This document shows, piece by piece, positions 14,101-26,137 of a stretch of DNA of 64,000 bases. The stretch is from Chlorops oryzae. Taxonomy: Eukaryota; Arthropoda; Insecta; Diptera; Chloropidae. The position numbers and the translations under genes are program-made. Numbering within the stretch: the stretch's first letter is position 1; every line of letters begins with the position of its first letter. The notes under the pieces were generated by a model, which saw nothing but the letters and a program-made list of their open reading frames with translations, was not told the origin of the DNA and did not search any database. The stretch is taken from assembly GCA_020466095.1 (NCBI GenBank), contig CM035808.1:32240391-32304390 (forward strand). The letters are read 5' to 3'.

Positions 14101-17100
14101 ATCATTTGGGATGTGCCCGAGGATCCGAATGGTGAAATATTGGCCTACCAAGTGACCTATTCCTTGAATGGCAGCATGAATTTGAACTACAGCCGTGAGT
14201 TTCCACCATCTGATCGTACGTTCAGAGCGACTCAGCTGCTTGCCGAGCGGTATTACCTGTTCAGTGTTACGGCACAAACACGTCTAGGTTGGGGGCAAAC
14301 AGCTTCGGTTTTGGTATACACCACAAACAATCGCGAACGCCCGCAGCCGCCCTCAATGCCGCAAATATCACGAAGTCAAATCCAAGCGCATCAAATCACA
14401 TTCAATTGGACACCGGGCCGCGATGGCTTCGCTCCATTACGTTATTATACCGTTCAAATGCGTGAAAATGATGGACCCTGGACCTCATTGCCGGAACGCG
14501 TCGATCCTACGCTAACATCATATACAGCGAATAGTTTGAAACCCCATACGACTTATCAATTTCGCATACAAGCAACAAATGATTTGGGTCCATCGGATTT
14601 CAGTCGCGAGAGTATAATCGTTCGAACTTTACCAGCGGCTCCGTCCGTTGGTGTTTCGGGTCTAAAAGTTGTCCCAATAACAACCACTTCCGTACGCGTT
14701 CATTGGGATGCCCTGGAAACGTCAATGTGGAATGGCGATCCTGCCACTGGCGGCTATCGTATACTGTATCAGCAACTCTCGGATTTTCCAACCGCTCTCC
14801 AGGCTACACCAAAAACCGATGTCATGGGCATAAACATAGATACGGTTGTGCTAACCGATCTGCAACAAGATCGAAACTATGAAATTGTCGTGCTACCCAT
14901 TTAACTTCTCAAGGCCCTGGTCCTGTGACACCACCGGTTGCCGTGTACGTCGGTGAGGCTGTACCGACGGGCGAACCACGTGCCGTTGATGCTGCTCCGA
15001 TTTCCAGTACCGAAGTCCGTTTGCGTTGGAAGCCACCAAAGCAGAATATGCAAAACGGCGACTTGCTTGGGTATAAAATTTTTTATCTAGTCCTCGATTC
15101 ACCACAGGGACTTGAGAAAGGACGCAAATGGGAGGAAGAAATTGAAGTTGTCTCGGCAACGGCAACATCACACAGTCTGGTATTTCTCGATAAATTCACC
15201 GAATATCGTATACAGATTTTAGCATTTAATCCCGCTGGAGATGGACCGCGCTCAGCTCCAGTCACAGTTAAGACCCTACAAGGATTGCCCAGCGCACCAC
15301 AGAATTTACGTTTCGAAGATATAACGATGCAGAGTCTGAAGGTTTCGTGGGATGTCCCGAAATTCCGAAATGGCGAAATTCTTGGATATTTAGTTACCTA
15401 CGAGACCACAGAGGAGAATGAAAGTAAGCAAAAATTCCCGAAATTCGTGCAAAAGTTTAAAAAAAAAAATTCAATCTTCTAATTTATTTTGATTTTTTGT
15501 TTTCAGAGTTCAGCAAGCAAGTAAAACAAAAAGTTTCGAGCACAAGTTTGCTAGTACAAAATTTGGAAGAAGAAGTTACCTACACGTTCACGGTACGTGC
15601 CCAAACGATTGATTATGGACCACCGTGCAGTGAAAATGTAACGACAGGGCCACAAGACGGTTCACCGATTGCGCCGAGAGACTTAATTTTATCGAAAACA
15701 CTGTCGAGTGTTGAAATGCACTGGTTCAATGGACCTTCCGGCAGAGGTCCCATTTTAGGATATTATATAGAAGCGAAAAAACGAGGTAAGCATAGAAAAA
15801 AGTTCCGGCATTTAAGAAGAAAATAAACAAACAATTTGATTGGTGTTTGTTATTTAGATGAATACTTGTATCCTTCAAAAATTTTAATGGTGTTTCTGGT
15901 TCTAAAACTTAACTTCTTTCTTATTTATTTTCTATTGACTTTTATGCTTCAAAAAATTATCTAGAAAGAGGAGAACCATCTTTTATTTGTAAGTATTTCG
16001 TGTCTGGCCAAAAAGAATCACTCAATTAACACCATCAAAGACATTTAAATAAAGACTCATACACTCATATTCAGGGCTGTCATAGAATCCGATAGCTATC
16101 GGAAGTGGAATTTTAGTCGACCGAATTTTTATATATAACATATGTACATCTGATAGACAACCGGATAAAATAGGGTTATGTGCAACTAAGAACCGATAAT
16201 GGTTCCGATTCAAAACCAAAAATGACCAAATTTGATCTGTATGAAATATCGATCGGCGTTAATTCCGATTCCGACAGCTATTGGATTCTGTGACACCCCT
16301 GAATGGCTTATGGGAGACGCATAGATACACCGAAAAAAAATCCATAATTAATAGTATTAGTAAAAGAAATCTATTCAACCCATTCGGAAATTCGATCAAA
16401 TGAGTGAATCATTACTCTTTCATCTAATGACCGCGTCAGACAGTTCTATGACAGCTATACGCCAATGACTTTGGCGAAGACATTTAGGAATGGTGTCATT
16501 ATGTACGACATAACCCAAAATCTTTGCGAACTAGTGACCGACTATTATTAGAAAAAGGAGTACTTTTGGTTCGCTAGACACCGTAATTTCAAATCGACTG
16601 ATTAACTACTTACCGCTTTAATAATATATAGCCAATTTAGCATTAACGGTCTAATTGTTCAATTTTGGCGGAATTTTACAAGGAAAACGTAAATACATTC
16701 AATGGAGACTGACTATGTATATACTCTTGAGCAAGAATTCGTAATGCCCGCTTAATATGTGACGTTGTCCTTTCTCTGCAATTGCGTCAATATAGACATG
16801 GGTCCATATGGCGACAGACTTCCTGCAGGGACCCGACTCTGAATATTCGCGGAGATCAAATTCTCGGGGGAATTTACTTTTCTCAAGAATAAACTTCTTA
16901 TTTTTTAAATATTTGGGGGAAGAAGTTTGATGGGGAATGGGTATTTGACCCATACCCATAATTTTCCTTACCCTATCTATTTAACAAAGGAGAATTTTGG
17001 TCTCGACAGACCCCGGGAATATTCAGAATCGGACTGATTAACTACAACTTACACACTGTATAATATACAGCACAATTCTAGACATTACCGGTAATTTTTC

Positions 17101-20100
17101 CCTGGCGGATTAGAAAAAATCTAAATACATAAGGAGCGAGTAGTTATAAGGGGAGCAAGAATCGTAATGCCGCTTAGAGGACTTCCTTTTTCGCGCGGGG
17201 AAAAATTTCTAGGATTAAAATTCCCGGGGAAATATTCATTTATAATCGGGCTGATGAAGTTTTCTTAAAATTCAATTGGATTGTACAGAAAATATTGAAA
17301 AATGTTTCGTTTTTAAATCCCATGTTTTCAATGGTTAAACTGCAAATAAGGTATAGCATATGTACTACGGATTTAAAGGAAATCGTCTGCAGATTCGGGA
17401 AAAAATTGTAAAAATTGTGCTAATAGGAGCTTTTTTATACCAAAATGGCTCCCAAAGTAAAAAAAAAATTGAAAGTTTTTTCAGAACTTTTGACTTTGAC
17501 CGTTTATTTTTCCCTCAATCGCTCAAATTTTAACCAACAATTTAATTTTTGTTAAAAGCACATACAATTGGCTATCAAACTGCATTACATTTTATTTTCT
17601 ACAAAAATCCGTTATCGTGGTAGAATTTCTTTTCTCGACTTCCTGCTTTAAAACTTTAGCGCCCTATAACTCCTCAGGGGTGCATTTGCGGCCCCCACGT
17701 CCCTTACGATTTTGTTTTCGTCTTGACATACTCTATCACCCTGCTCCGGATGTACTGGCTCTCGTGAATCACCCTGTATACTTTCCCTTTCTTCTTTTTA
17801 TAAATACTCTCATAGTAGTTTTAAAAGACCGAAAGCATACAACTGAACCACTTAAGCCCAAAATCCAACATTGCGAGAGCTCGATGCGAGAGCGCGAGAC
17901 GAGACGCACACAAATTTCAAAACATTCAACCGTATGGTTCAAGCTCCAATGTATCGCACTGCGAGTCCTCGTAGCGAGAAAATTTTGAAAAATTGAATAT
18001 TTCTCGTTGCGAGGCAATTTGACAAGTTAATGATGTAGCTTATTTTTGAGTACTCACTATTGGGTACTTGTTTGAACTAATAAAACAAAAACCGTTCACT
18101 GTTTTGTGAAAAAGAGCTTGAAAAATTTTTGAAAATTTTGAATTAAAATTTAAACTCAAGTGAAAGCGTATATTTTTTATGAGTACTCGGTACTTAGATT
18201 GGTACTTGGTTCAAATATTGCTTTACTAGAAGCGAAATTATGCTTTCATCTGCGTGACGCAAAACTCTCATTGGAGATTGAAATGCGTCACGCAAAACAT
18301 TTTCGTGACGTCGCGCACTCTCGCATCGGGCTCTCGCAATGTTGGATTTTAAGCTTTAGAGAATGAAAAAAATAATAATTAAATTTTAATCAAATTAATG
18401 CAATAACCTACTCTGATTTATTAATTATTGTAAGGATTTAATCAGATAAAAAAAAATAAATAAAATCAACTTTAACCCACGTGCTCTCATATGCACAGAA
18501 AATTAGTCACTGTAATTTGAATTCTTAATTTTTGTTGTATTGGATTTCTAAAGCACTCAATCACTGTTTCACATCAATTAGCTATTTAATAACAATTTTC
18601 AAAATAATTAACTTCCTGTCATTTAACTTCCGCACAGACGATTCCCGTTGGGAAACAGTTGCACGAACGACGACTGGAACATTGCAAGACTTTACAGTGA
18701 GCTATCAAAGCCTGCTGCCGTCGACTGCCTATACATTCCGCGTGATTGCCTACAATCGATATGGCATTTCATTTCCTGCCTATTCGAAGGACTCGATACT
18801 GACGCCATCGAAGTTGCATTTAGAATACGGCTATCTGCAGCATAAGCCGTTTTACCGACAGACATGGTTTATGGTTGCATTGGCGGCAGCATCGATCATT
18901 GTTATAATTATGGTAATCGCTGTACTTTGTGTTAAAAGTAAAAGCTATAAATATAAACGTGAGTGAAGCTTTGAAATGATTTTTTTTTTTTTTAATTTTT
19001 ATTTTTACATTTTTAATTTAATTTTGATTTTATAGAAGAAGCACAAAAAACACTTGAAGAATCTATGGCCATGTCAATCGATGAACGACAGGAACTCGCA
19101 CTTGAACTATATCGGTCACGACATGGCGTTGGTACGGGCACATTGAACAGTGTCGGGACTTTAAGTCGCGGCACACTGGGAACATTGGGACGTAAATCGA
19201 CGAATCGTCCGCCAAATAATTTACAATTGGGCAAGAGTCCGCCACGGCCATCGCCGGCATCGGTTGCATATCATAGCGATGAAGAGAGCTTAAAATGTTA
19301 TGACGAGAATCCGGACGATAGCAGCGTTACCGAGAAGCCATCAGAAGTTAGCTCATCCGAAGCATCACAGGTACATATCGTGTGTCATTTATCGACTTTC
19401 ATTACATGAAAGAACATAACAAGGCGTAACAAAACATAAGAAAACAGAACATAGCCAAGCATAAACATATCAAACGAGCATGTCATTTCATTTACGTTTT
19501 TTTGTTTTCATATGATCTCTCTTTTCCCATGATTCAACTGAACTCAAATAATCTCTCAAAACACACTCAACCACACATTTTTTGTGCATTTAAAAGTTTT
19601 ACGAACCGAGATTTTGCAAATAAATACATATACAATATTCTCCATTTTTCTTTCCCAATTTCTATGCTATCGATTGAACGCGAATATGTAGAAAGGAGAG
19701 AATCATCCGCCAATTGTAAGTTGTACATGCGTTCACAAAAATTATATGCAAAAGAGAAATTATTATCCGAAAAAATCCTTCAAATGTACAAAATGTTAAA
19801 ACCCGAATTTTCTTTTTGATTTCCAAAATTCTGTGTTACAATAAAATACCGAAATTTGTGGTCATTACATACCAAGCGTTTTTCCGCCCTCACTCGATTA
19901 AAAAAAAAAATATATTTATGTGAAACCATAACTCATTCTATGAATCTGGCAACATTTTTCAAAATTTTAGCAGTCCAACGTCCTTCTGTCCGGATGTTTT
20001 CAGTACTCCTGGCCAAAGGTAGGAACTCTTAACAATAAAAGACCTTTTTATTTTTTCGAAGATTATATTAGCTTGAAGAGTTCTGTGACGCCGCTTCCAA

Positions 20101-21398
20101 AGGGGCAAATTTTTACTGAATAAAAAAATAAAATAAAAATAAATAAATATACAGGGTGTTCCATACTCAATGGATCAAAAAAAGGAGGTGATAGGGGGAA
20201 CCCATACAAGCAAAAAATTGTATGGAAAGGGGGGGTTCATCTTGCACTCGTAAGGAGCTAGAGGCGCGGAAATAATTCGACTATATTGGTGAGCATACTT
20301 TTAGGCGGATATGTAAAACTAAAACACTATTAAGAAATTTTTAAATTTCTTAGATTTTTCTTTTTCTCATGCTGCCTAAAAGTGTGCTCAATAAATTTGA
20401 TTAAAATAACTTTTCTGGGAGTCAAAAATACAAAATAATTATTTTCAAACCTTAGTTTCGCATTGATTGTGAAACTTTTTTTTTAGCAACCATGGTATCA
20501 AATTGAAGAGAAAAACTCAAAGTTTTCGAAAAGAGTAAAAAAAAGAGGCTCGATCGTATTTCTTTTGAATTAAATCACTTTAAAAGCCAAAATTACACTA
20601 TTTTAGGCTTAGATGGTAGTACCAGAGAAAACGGAGTTGAATTATTTAAAATCGTAGTATGCAGTGTTAACGGAAAACCGCCAAGCTTTTCATATCATAT
20701 TTGATTTTGAATTTACGGCCTGTAAGTGAGGAGCACCAGTGAAAAAACCAAAATATTGTTTTTTGCATGTAACTCCTCAGGGGTGCATTTTAACCCCCCC
20801 CCCCCCTGCCATACGATTTTTGGTCCGTCTGGACCCGCCCCCTATCACCTCTTTTTTTTTATCTATTGAGTATGGAACACCCTGTATAATAAAATGTTTA
20901 TTGAGCACGTTTTGAAATTGGCTAAAAAATGCAATATGCCCATCATTGAAAGAAGGAAAGTGCAATTCTTCCGCTCTTTCATACAACAAGATTCTCAAGC
21001 AATTTCAATAATTTTTAATAATAATATTTTTTTTTTTTTTTGTTGAATATGCTTCAAAAATAAACTTTAGCTACTAAATAAAAATGAAGTGCAAATATTT
21101 ATTTTCTTATTTTTTTTTAATTTTTTAATTTTTTTCCTTTTATTTATATTTTTAGCATTCGGAAAGCGAAAATGAAAGCGTACGCTCCGATCCACATTCA
21201 TTCGTCAATCATTATGCAAATGTAAACGATTCCCTAAGGCAATCGTGGAAAAAGCAAAAGCCAGTACGTAACTACTCCAGCTACACTGACTCGGAACCAG
21301 AAGGCAGTGCAGTGATGAGCCTCAATGGTGGTCAAATTATCGTTAATAATATGGCCAGATCGAGAGCACCACTGCCTGGATTCTCGTCCTTTGTCTGA
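5144..21398 (+). CDS. sdk: Sidekick cell-adhesion protein, 3' part of gene (8 exons seen)
   Basis: Homophilic Ig-superfamily adhesion protein; in flies it acts at tricellular junctions and in visual-system wiring. Exons: 5144-5299, 6777-7205, 9787-9972, 12196-15423, 15507-15785, 18638-18958, 19036-19370, 21156-21398. Introns are GT..AG and mostly phase 1, as usual for Ig/FN3 genes; the first acceptor (5142-5143) was chosen because it keeps phase 1. Order: end of one Ig domain (DAGLYTC motif), a full Ig with the start of FN3-1, then 13 FN3 domains in all (W and Y..R/V.A.N landmarks repeat), a membrane span (WFMVALAAASIIVIIMVIAV), and a roughly 200-residue tail ending GFSSFV, a class I PDZ ligand typical of Sidekick. 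About 1,724 residues lie here of about 2,200 expected; N-terminal Ig exons lie before the window. The large exon 12196-15423 holds three apparent single-base insertions (13260-13262, 14896-14898, 14906-14907); removing them restores the family sequence, and the exon keeps a length divisible by three. Confidence 0.95.
5300..6776 (+). other. sdk: sdk intron without recognised gene
   Basis: GT (5300-5301) to AG (6775-6776). It contains a possible decayed hAT-like segment from CAGTGATGCCAG (about 6197) to CTGGCACCGCTG (about 6381), without a matching target duplication. The remainder is AT-rich DNA with nothing recognised. Confidence 0.6.
7363..8155. mobile_element. hAT-like element with nested palindromes in sdk intron
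   Basis: Termini CAGCGTTGCCAGAT and TCTGGCAACGCTG, flanked by atgctcag (7355-7362) and atgcccag (8156-8163), an 8-bp duplication with one mismatch. Inside are a palindrome at about 7546-7732 (arms around GTTGCGCTACCAACTGA) and another at about 7807-8062 with ends TGGGCAATTCCAT and ATGGAATCGCCCA. No transposase frame. Confidence 0.7.
8317..8432. mobile_element. Short MITE, GGCATGCTCTAGAAATCGAA family
   Basis: An approximately 115-bp inverted repeat with ends CAGGCATGCTCTAGAAATCG and GATTTCTAGAGCAAGCCTG. A second copy lies at 60296-60411 in the nej 3' region. Target duplication unclear. Confidence 0.7.
10605..10831. mobile_element. MITE with AGTGGTATTCAAGCAG ends
   Basis: Left end CAGTGGTATTCAAGCAGC and right end CTGCTTGAATCCCACTAT are inverted repeats; the inner arms TGCAAATTTTTCCC and GCAAAATTTGCGAGG also pair loosely. 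It lies in the sdk intron 9973-12195. Confidence 0.55.
10888..11086 (+). mobile_element. tRNA-derived SINE in sdk intron
   Basis: Contains an A-box-like TGGCTGAGATG (10902) and a perfect B box GGTTCGACTCC (10937-10947) at normal tRNA spacing, followed by an unrelated body and a tail AACCTATCCTAACCTAA. A diverged second head is at 48236-48350, and reverse-oriented tail fragments lie at 58488-58533 and possibly 46150-46205. It lacks a tRNA fold at the 3' side, so it is not a tRNA gene. Confidence 0.7.
15965..15988 (+). other. sdk: Candidate 24-nt microexon in sdk, extracellular side
   Basis: Between exons 15507-15785 and 18638-18958 an AG acceptor (15963-15964) and a strong GTAAGT donor (15989) enclose exactly 24 nt, in frame in phase 1. 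Including it would add eight residues (about ERGEPSFI) to the last FN3 domain, just before DSRW. A TGC triplet in a pyrimidine-rich stretch lies 18 nt upstream, as in SRRM-type neuronal microexons. It resembles the candidate at 19692-19715 at 17 of 24 positions. Inferred from splice sites and frame only; no transcript was seen. Confidence 0.45.
16072..16301. mobile_element. hAT-like MITE in sdk intron
   Basis: Ends CAGGGCTGTCATAGAATCCG and GGATTCTGTGACACCCCTG form an inverted repeat of about 30 bp, including AGCTATCGG/CCGACAGCTAT. The 8-bp flanks do not match, so it is either old or rearranged. Confidence 0.6.
17330..17776. repeat. Relic of the CAGGGTGTTTCGC fold-back family
   Basis: A diverged half element whose order of motifs (CTCGACTTCCTGC, CCCTATAACTCCTCAGGGG, CTATCACC, ending CACCCTG before TA) matches the right arm of the nested element in 2947-4057. 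The left arm is missing. Confidence 0.65.
17853..18356. mobile_element. Inverted-repeat MITE in sdk intron
   Basis: Left AAAATCCAACATTGCGAGAG and right CTCTCGCAATGTTGGATTTT are inverted repeats of about 40 bp including a GATGCGAGAG block. The interior is AT-rich with no gene. Confidence 0.65.
19692..19715 (+). other. sdk: Candidate 24-nt microexon in sdk, cytoplasmic tail
   Basis: Within intron 19371-21155 an AG (19690-19691) and a GTAAGT donor (19716) enclose 24 nt. The flanking exons meet in phase 0, and the insert reads KGENHPPI with no stop, between ..SEASQ and HSESE.. of the intracellular tail. A pyrimidine tract and a TGC lie about 25 nt upstream. The size, start (AAAG) and donor match the other candidate. 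Inference from sequence only. Confidence 0.45.
20152..20884. mobile_element. TA-flanked fold-back element in the last sdk intron
   Basis: Begins CAGGGTGTTCCATACTCAAT and ends ATTGAGTATGGAACACCCTG, with TA on both sides; the arms of about 120 bp share GGAGGTGATAGGGGG/CCCCCTATCACCTC. Same broad family as the element nested at 2947-4057, but its tips differ from position 11 on. A TA target points to Tc1/mariner-type mobilisation. Confidence 0.75.
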
Positions 21399-24310
21399 CA
21401 ATCAACGGAGTTTTAAAAAGTTTTTGTGAAAACACGTAGAACACTAAAAAAGTCTAGGCAATAAGTAGGTTAAATGAAATTACAGAAAAGCATTTATGTA
21501 TGTATTTATATTTTTCGATTTTCAATTTCGTAAATTTCATTTCATAATCTTTGAGAGTTTGTGTGTTGTGCAGAGTGCTTATTTATTTGTTCATAGTTCA
21601 ATTGAAAACTAAGGGTACTTTATTATTTATAATTTCAACGAAATCTCAAGAGATTTCTTAAATGTACTTTGTGTGTGCCTATTAAAATATATTTTAATTA
21701 TAAATATCATCATATCCGTAAGCTTCATTAAGTAATTCTTATGTTGTCGTTTTCTTTAATTTTTCCCTCAAGCATATTTTAGTGTTAATTTCATAAGTTT
21801 TTATTTATTTACTTTTTTTTTATTTAACTCCAATTTCCTTACATTAGAGCAAATTGTAATATATTGATTGTAAGACCAAGCCAACTGTTACATTTAATAC
21901 CTAAAAAAAAGGAAAACTCAAAAGAATATTCATAATAATTTAAAGTCAATTACTTAACAACAATTACAACTCGTTGTTGTTTTTTGATTGCAAATCTCTT
22001 GAACTTGTGATAAAAAGACTTGCTATGTGCATAAGTTTTAATCAAACGTTCGTTTATTGCTTGTGTGAATGTTGTATTATTATATATATTTTTTTTCCTT
22101 TTGAAGATTAAAGAGAAATTATTTCATCTCTATTTTCTTGAATTGTCTGAATGCTAACATATCAATATGATATAATTTAAGATTAAGAATATTTTTTATA
22201 AGTTGTTTATTTTTAATTCAAACGAAAATCCCACTCGAAAGGCAGTAATTTTTTTTTTTTTTTTTTTAATACGACATATTTTATAATTTTATTTTCGATG
22301 CACAATTTCAACAACCAAATTGATAAGAGTTTTGAAAAGTTTTTAAATTCAATTTTAAAATATGCTTTAAAAATCTTCTCTATAGCCTCTCAACAAAAGT
22401 TCGTAGCAAACGAGAAAATTTATGCAAATATTCTCATTGCGATTTTAAATTAAAAAGCACCACGAATACTTTCAAAATCAGGTGAGACGAATTAATTTTT
22501 TAATTGTTTTTTATAAATACACTTCCTGTTTCATCAATGAGGCCTTCTACACTAGGCAATTTTAGTTGCGCAACTCGTGAGTTTGTAGGAGAGACGAGGT
22601 ACGGGGAAGGTATGGGGAAAATTGCTGTCGCGAGTTGCTCGTACAGGCAATTTTGTGCGATACGCTTTGTGCATCTATTTCTTACATTCAAACGTGAAAA
22701 TTTCATCTCTTTCTTACTTTCAAACGTGAAAGTGGCGTCGGGGTTGTTTTTGACGATCGAGCAACTCGAGTTGCTGGCGCTCAATGTAGACACGAAAGCA
22801 ACTCCAAAAGAGAATTCGATATGAGTTGCGCAACTAAAATTGCCTAGTGTAGAAGGCCTCAATGCCGGATGCTACAATCTCTTTATAAAGCCACATAAGC
22901 ATTCTTACAATTATGATAGACCCAATCTCTAATTAAATCCAAACAAGAATTTTAACACTCATGATAGACCATAATTTGGTCTACCTCTTTTTATGTAACA
23001 GTTCATGTCACAAGGAAGACCGGTATTTCTACTGGATTTAGGCCGGGATATATTCAATCAATTACGATAAATTTTGTAAAACCCGAAAGGTCATATCAAT
23101 TTAAAAAAACAAAATGAAGACTTTTCAATTATTTAAGAGCCAAATCTTTTTTTTGAAATTGTGTCATCGAAGTTATGTATTTTAATAATGAATTTAATTT
23201 TTATTTTTAAGATCATCATTAATGACAAACAATTTGCATCTAATTCAAATATTTTATTTGATGTTTTATCATACATAAAATATGTAGGCCATATCAAAGC
23301 AATTTATTTTTATCGATCATAAAATAATATTGAGAACACAACAATGATAATCATTCAATAAAAAACGAATGCATTTTAAATACAACAGAGCTTTCACGTG
23401 CTTAGTGAGAATCACGTAATTTTAATAGCACAAGACACTAAGCAAGACGTTCAATGCACTAACTAAAATTAAAACAAAAAAAGTTAAAGAAATGTATACT
23501 GAATATTCTATTGAACAAAAAAGGACATCATTATGAATCCTAAAGTAAAAAAGAAAAATGGAGTCTGAACTTAATGAACGACTTTCAACTTTTTCACAAT
23601 CACAATTTCGAATATATTTCGATTAAAACGAAAACTCAGTGATTACTTATATGACCATAAAAATGAAAACTTTAAAGGCACAACAAGAGTTTCATCATAT
23701 CCACAGAAGAACTTAATATTTAGTGTTTTTTATTTTGTATAGTTTTAATTTGTTTTGACCATGCACTTAAATCTCTGTTGTATTGATGTTTAATTAAGAT
23801 TTCTGGTAAATTAAATTAAGAATCGCCGAGCGAAAAACTTCTTCAGCTCTGCATTTTATACCAGTAACCATATTATTGCATTTCAATTAAATTTGAATTG
23901 ATTTATAAAAGCAAAATTGAAACTTATGCAGAGTAAAACTTGTAACCTGACTGATTAATATTATTTTTAATTAGTGCATAATAAAAAATTTATATTATCT
24001 ATACAAACAAAAAAACCAAACAAAATTAAAGGTCGATTTGCTCAAATTATTTGTAAGCCTTGTATGATATCGAAACGAAAGCTACGACATTGAGTTAAAT
24101 AAAATACTAATTTCGAATATATAAATTTATGTAAGAGTTAGAGATTTAGTTCATTTAGAAATTAATTTAAACAATTTAACATGAAACGCATCATGGAGAC
24201 ACTATCGTTGGAGATTAATGTAACCAAAAAATAATTGTGTAAAAAGTGAACAAAAGTATTACAATGTACTTGTGTTTCATGAAGAAAATAAAAAGCGAAA
24301 TGTATACAAC
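21399..24310 (+). other. Probable sdk 3' UTR and downstream DNA
   Basis: AT-rich sequence directly after the sdk stop with no convincing ORF. An AATAAA at 24287-24292 is one possible end signal, but several AT-rich sites are possible and the true 3' end cannot be read from sequence. A palindromic MITE sits at 22533-22860. Confidence 0.35.
22533..22860. mobile_element. Palindromic MITE with GAGGCCTTCTACAC tips
   Basis: Left GAGGCCTTCTACACTAGGCA and right TGCCTAGTGTAGAAGGCCTC are perfect inverted repeats, extending through TTTTAGTTGCGCAACT. An AAT repeated on either side could be a 3-bp target duplication. It yields long open frames on both strands, which are not genes. Confidence 0.75.
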
Positions 24311-24795
24311 TTCATAGTTCGGATTAACCTGTCACCAATGAAAATTACAAAGGGCAACAGAAAATATTGAAATTCGGCACATTTAAATATTTAAAAATCA
24401 ATTAATATCCTTGTAAGCCTTTATAAACAGAGTTTAATTAGGGCTTTAAAGCAGGCAGCGGCGCGCTAGGACCAATGTTGCGATGTCCACTCACACGTAT
24501 TGCTTGCGATCTTCGTTTTTTGCTTCAGTCGCTTTTTTGTTCAGTCACTCGCGAACTCTTGTTGAAGCAACATCGCGTGCGCATCGTATTCAAGTTTGAG
24601 AGAACACACAACAAAAAATTCACGTTTTTCTTTTAGTGCAATTCCTCGCTTCTCTCACACATACGCTCTCACTTTCATTTTGCTGATCCCTGCTTTAAAG
24701 ATATAGTCACGATAAGAATACGTTTTCTTTGACAATATGAAAATTCGCATCAGTTTTGCCCAAATGCGACAAGTGTCAAAATATAGAATATTAAG

Positions 24796-25199
24796 CGCCA
24801 CATAAACATTCAGTCTGATCAGTCACCCGTGTAGGTACGTGTTGATGTATTCTCGCCCACTCATTTAACTCATCATTTTAGCTAAGTCACGATAGATAAG
24901 ATTTTGCTTCACACGATACGTCAAATGAGAATTTGACTGAAACGTCATGGAAAAATATCACTCATTTTGTATCGCACACATGCTTCTTTTCACTGACTGA
25001 TTCGGTCAGACTGAATGTTTATGTCGCTGTTCATATTAGGCGTCAAATCACCAGCGACACAGTTGGGTTGACGGCGAGGGACACACGGGGAAGAGAGAAA
25101 AACGCATCTCCGAACGTCCCTCGCCATTAAATCAACTGTGTCGCTGGTGATTTGACGCCTAATATGAACAGCGACTATGGGCGCTTTATACACAATCGA
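24796..25199. mobile_element. Two nested palindromic MITEs
   Basis: The outer element has ends AAGCGCCACATAAACATTCA and TATGGGCGCTT, with inner pairing around AAACATTCAGTCTGA. Close to its right tip it is interrupted by a second MITE, about 25023-25174, with ends TCGCTGTTCATATTAGGCG and CGCCTAATATGAACAGCGA. Removing the inner one rejoins the outer right arm. Confidence 0.7.
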
Positions 25200-25567
25200 C
25201 GTAAAGTCGGCACACTAGGAAATATCCGCAAATAATTGAAATTTCTCCACAAAATTCGATGGATTTATTTAGGTTACAAAGTGATTTTAGAAAGCAATTA
25301 TAAGCCTAAATTCGGATTTCAATAAAAAAGATAAAACGAGGTAGTTATGAAGGTAAGTCTCCGCTCAAGTTAACTGATTTAAAGCCGTTGTAACTTCAGA
25401 GGTACAAACGGAGGATAGTAATAAAATAGCCTTCCGTATAATAAAATGTAAAATTTTAGAAATATTTTTTTATATTCATTTACCTTACACTTCCCTTAAC
25501 ACTTGCAAAATTAATGGCGGGTTATCCGTTTTTATTATTTTGTAATGTTTCAATTATTGATTTTACT

Positions 25568-25929
25568 CAGTGTTGCCAGTTTAGGGGGTTTCCCCCTAGA
25601 TTTAGGGGTTTTTCCTACTTTTAGGGGGCCGTTTAGGGGAACAAATTTTTAGGGGCATGTTTAGGGGGAACAAATTTTCCTAGGAGAATTTTAGGGGTTT
25701 ATGATATGTAAATATACGGATGTATAAACAAATGATGTGCGAAGTTTATAGTGTTTGATATAGAAAATCTGTCAAATTTGTTGTTGTTCTTTCCAAATTA
25801 CTTTTTTTTTCATTTCGAATCCAGGTGTATTTAACACCATGATTTCGATTATTGTGTTTTTAAGGGGGCACATTTCGAATCTGGGGGTAGTTAAGGGGTA
25901 GTTTTAGGGGGAGCTACCTGGCAGCACTG
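25568..25929. mobile_element. hAT MITE rich in AGGGGG
   Basis: Ends CAGTGTTGCCAGTTTAGGGG and CTACCTGGCAGCACTG with a perfect 8-bp target duplication attttact (25560-25567, 25930-25937). The interior has repeated TTTAGGGG blocks. Confidence 0.8.
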
Positions 25930-26137
25930 ATTTTACTATATTACCGTACGAAAATATTGACTGGATTTGGTTTCAACATAGTTTTTAATAATAAATTACA
26001 AATTTTAATAAAGAACGTAACACTGAAATATTTCTAAATGCGAATACAAGCTAAGATTAATGATTATTTCCAGTAAATATAGATTTCATAATATGGAGTA
26101 GGTACTTTGGTATACATATTTTTTTTATATAGTGATC

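Noticed and set aside
22500..22862. Overlapping 106- and 120-codon frames on both strands
   Set aside because: Both lie in a perfect palindromic MITE; mirrored frames are expected from the inverted repeat.
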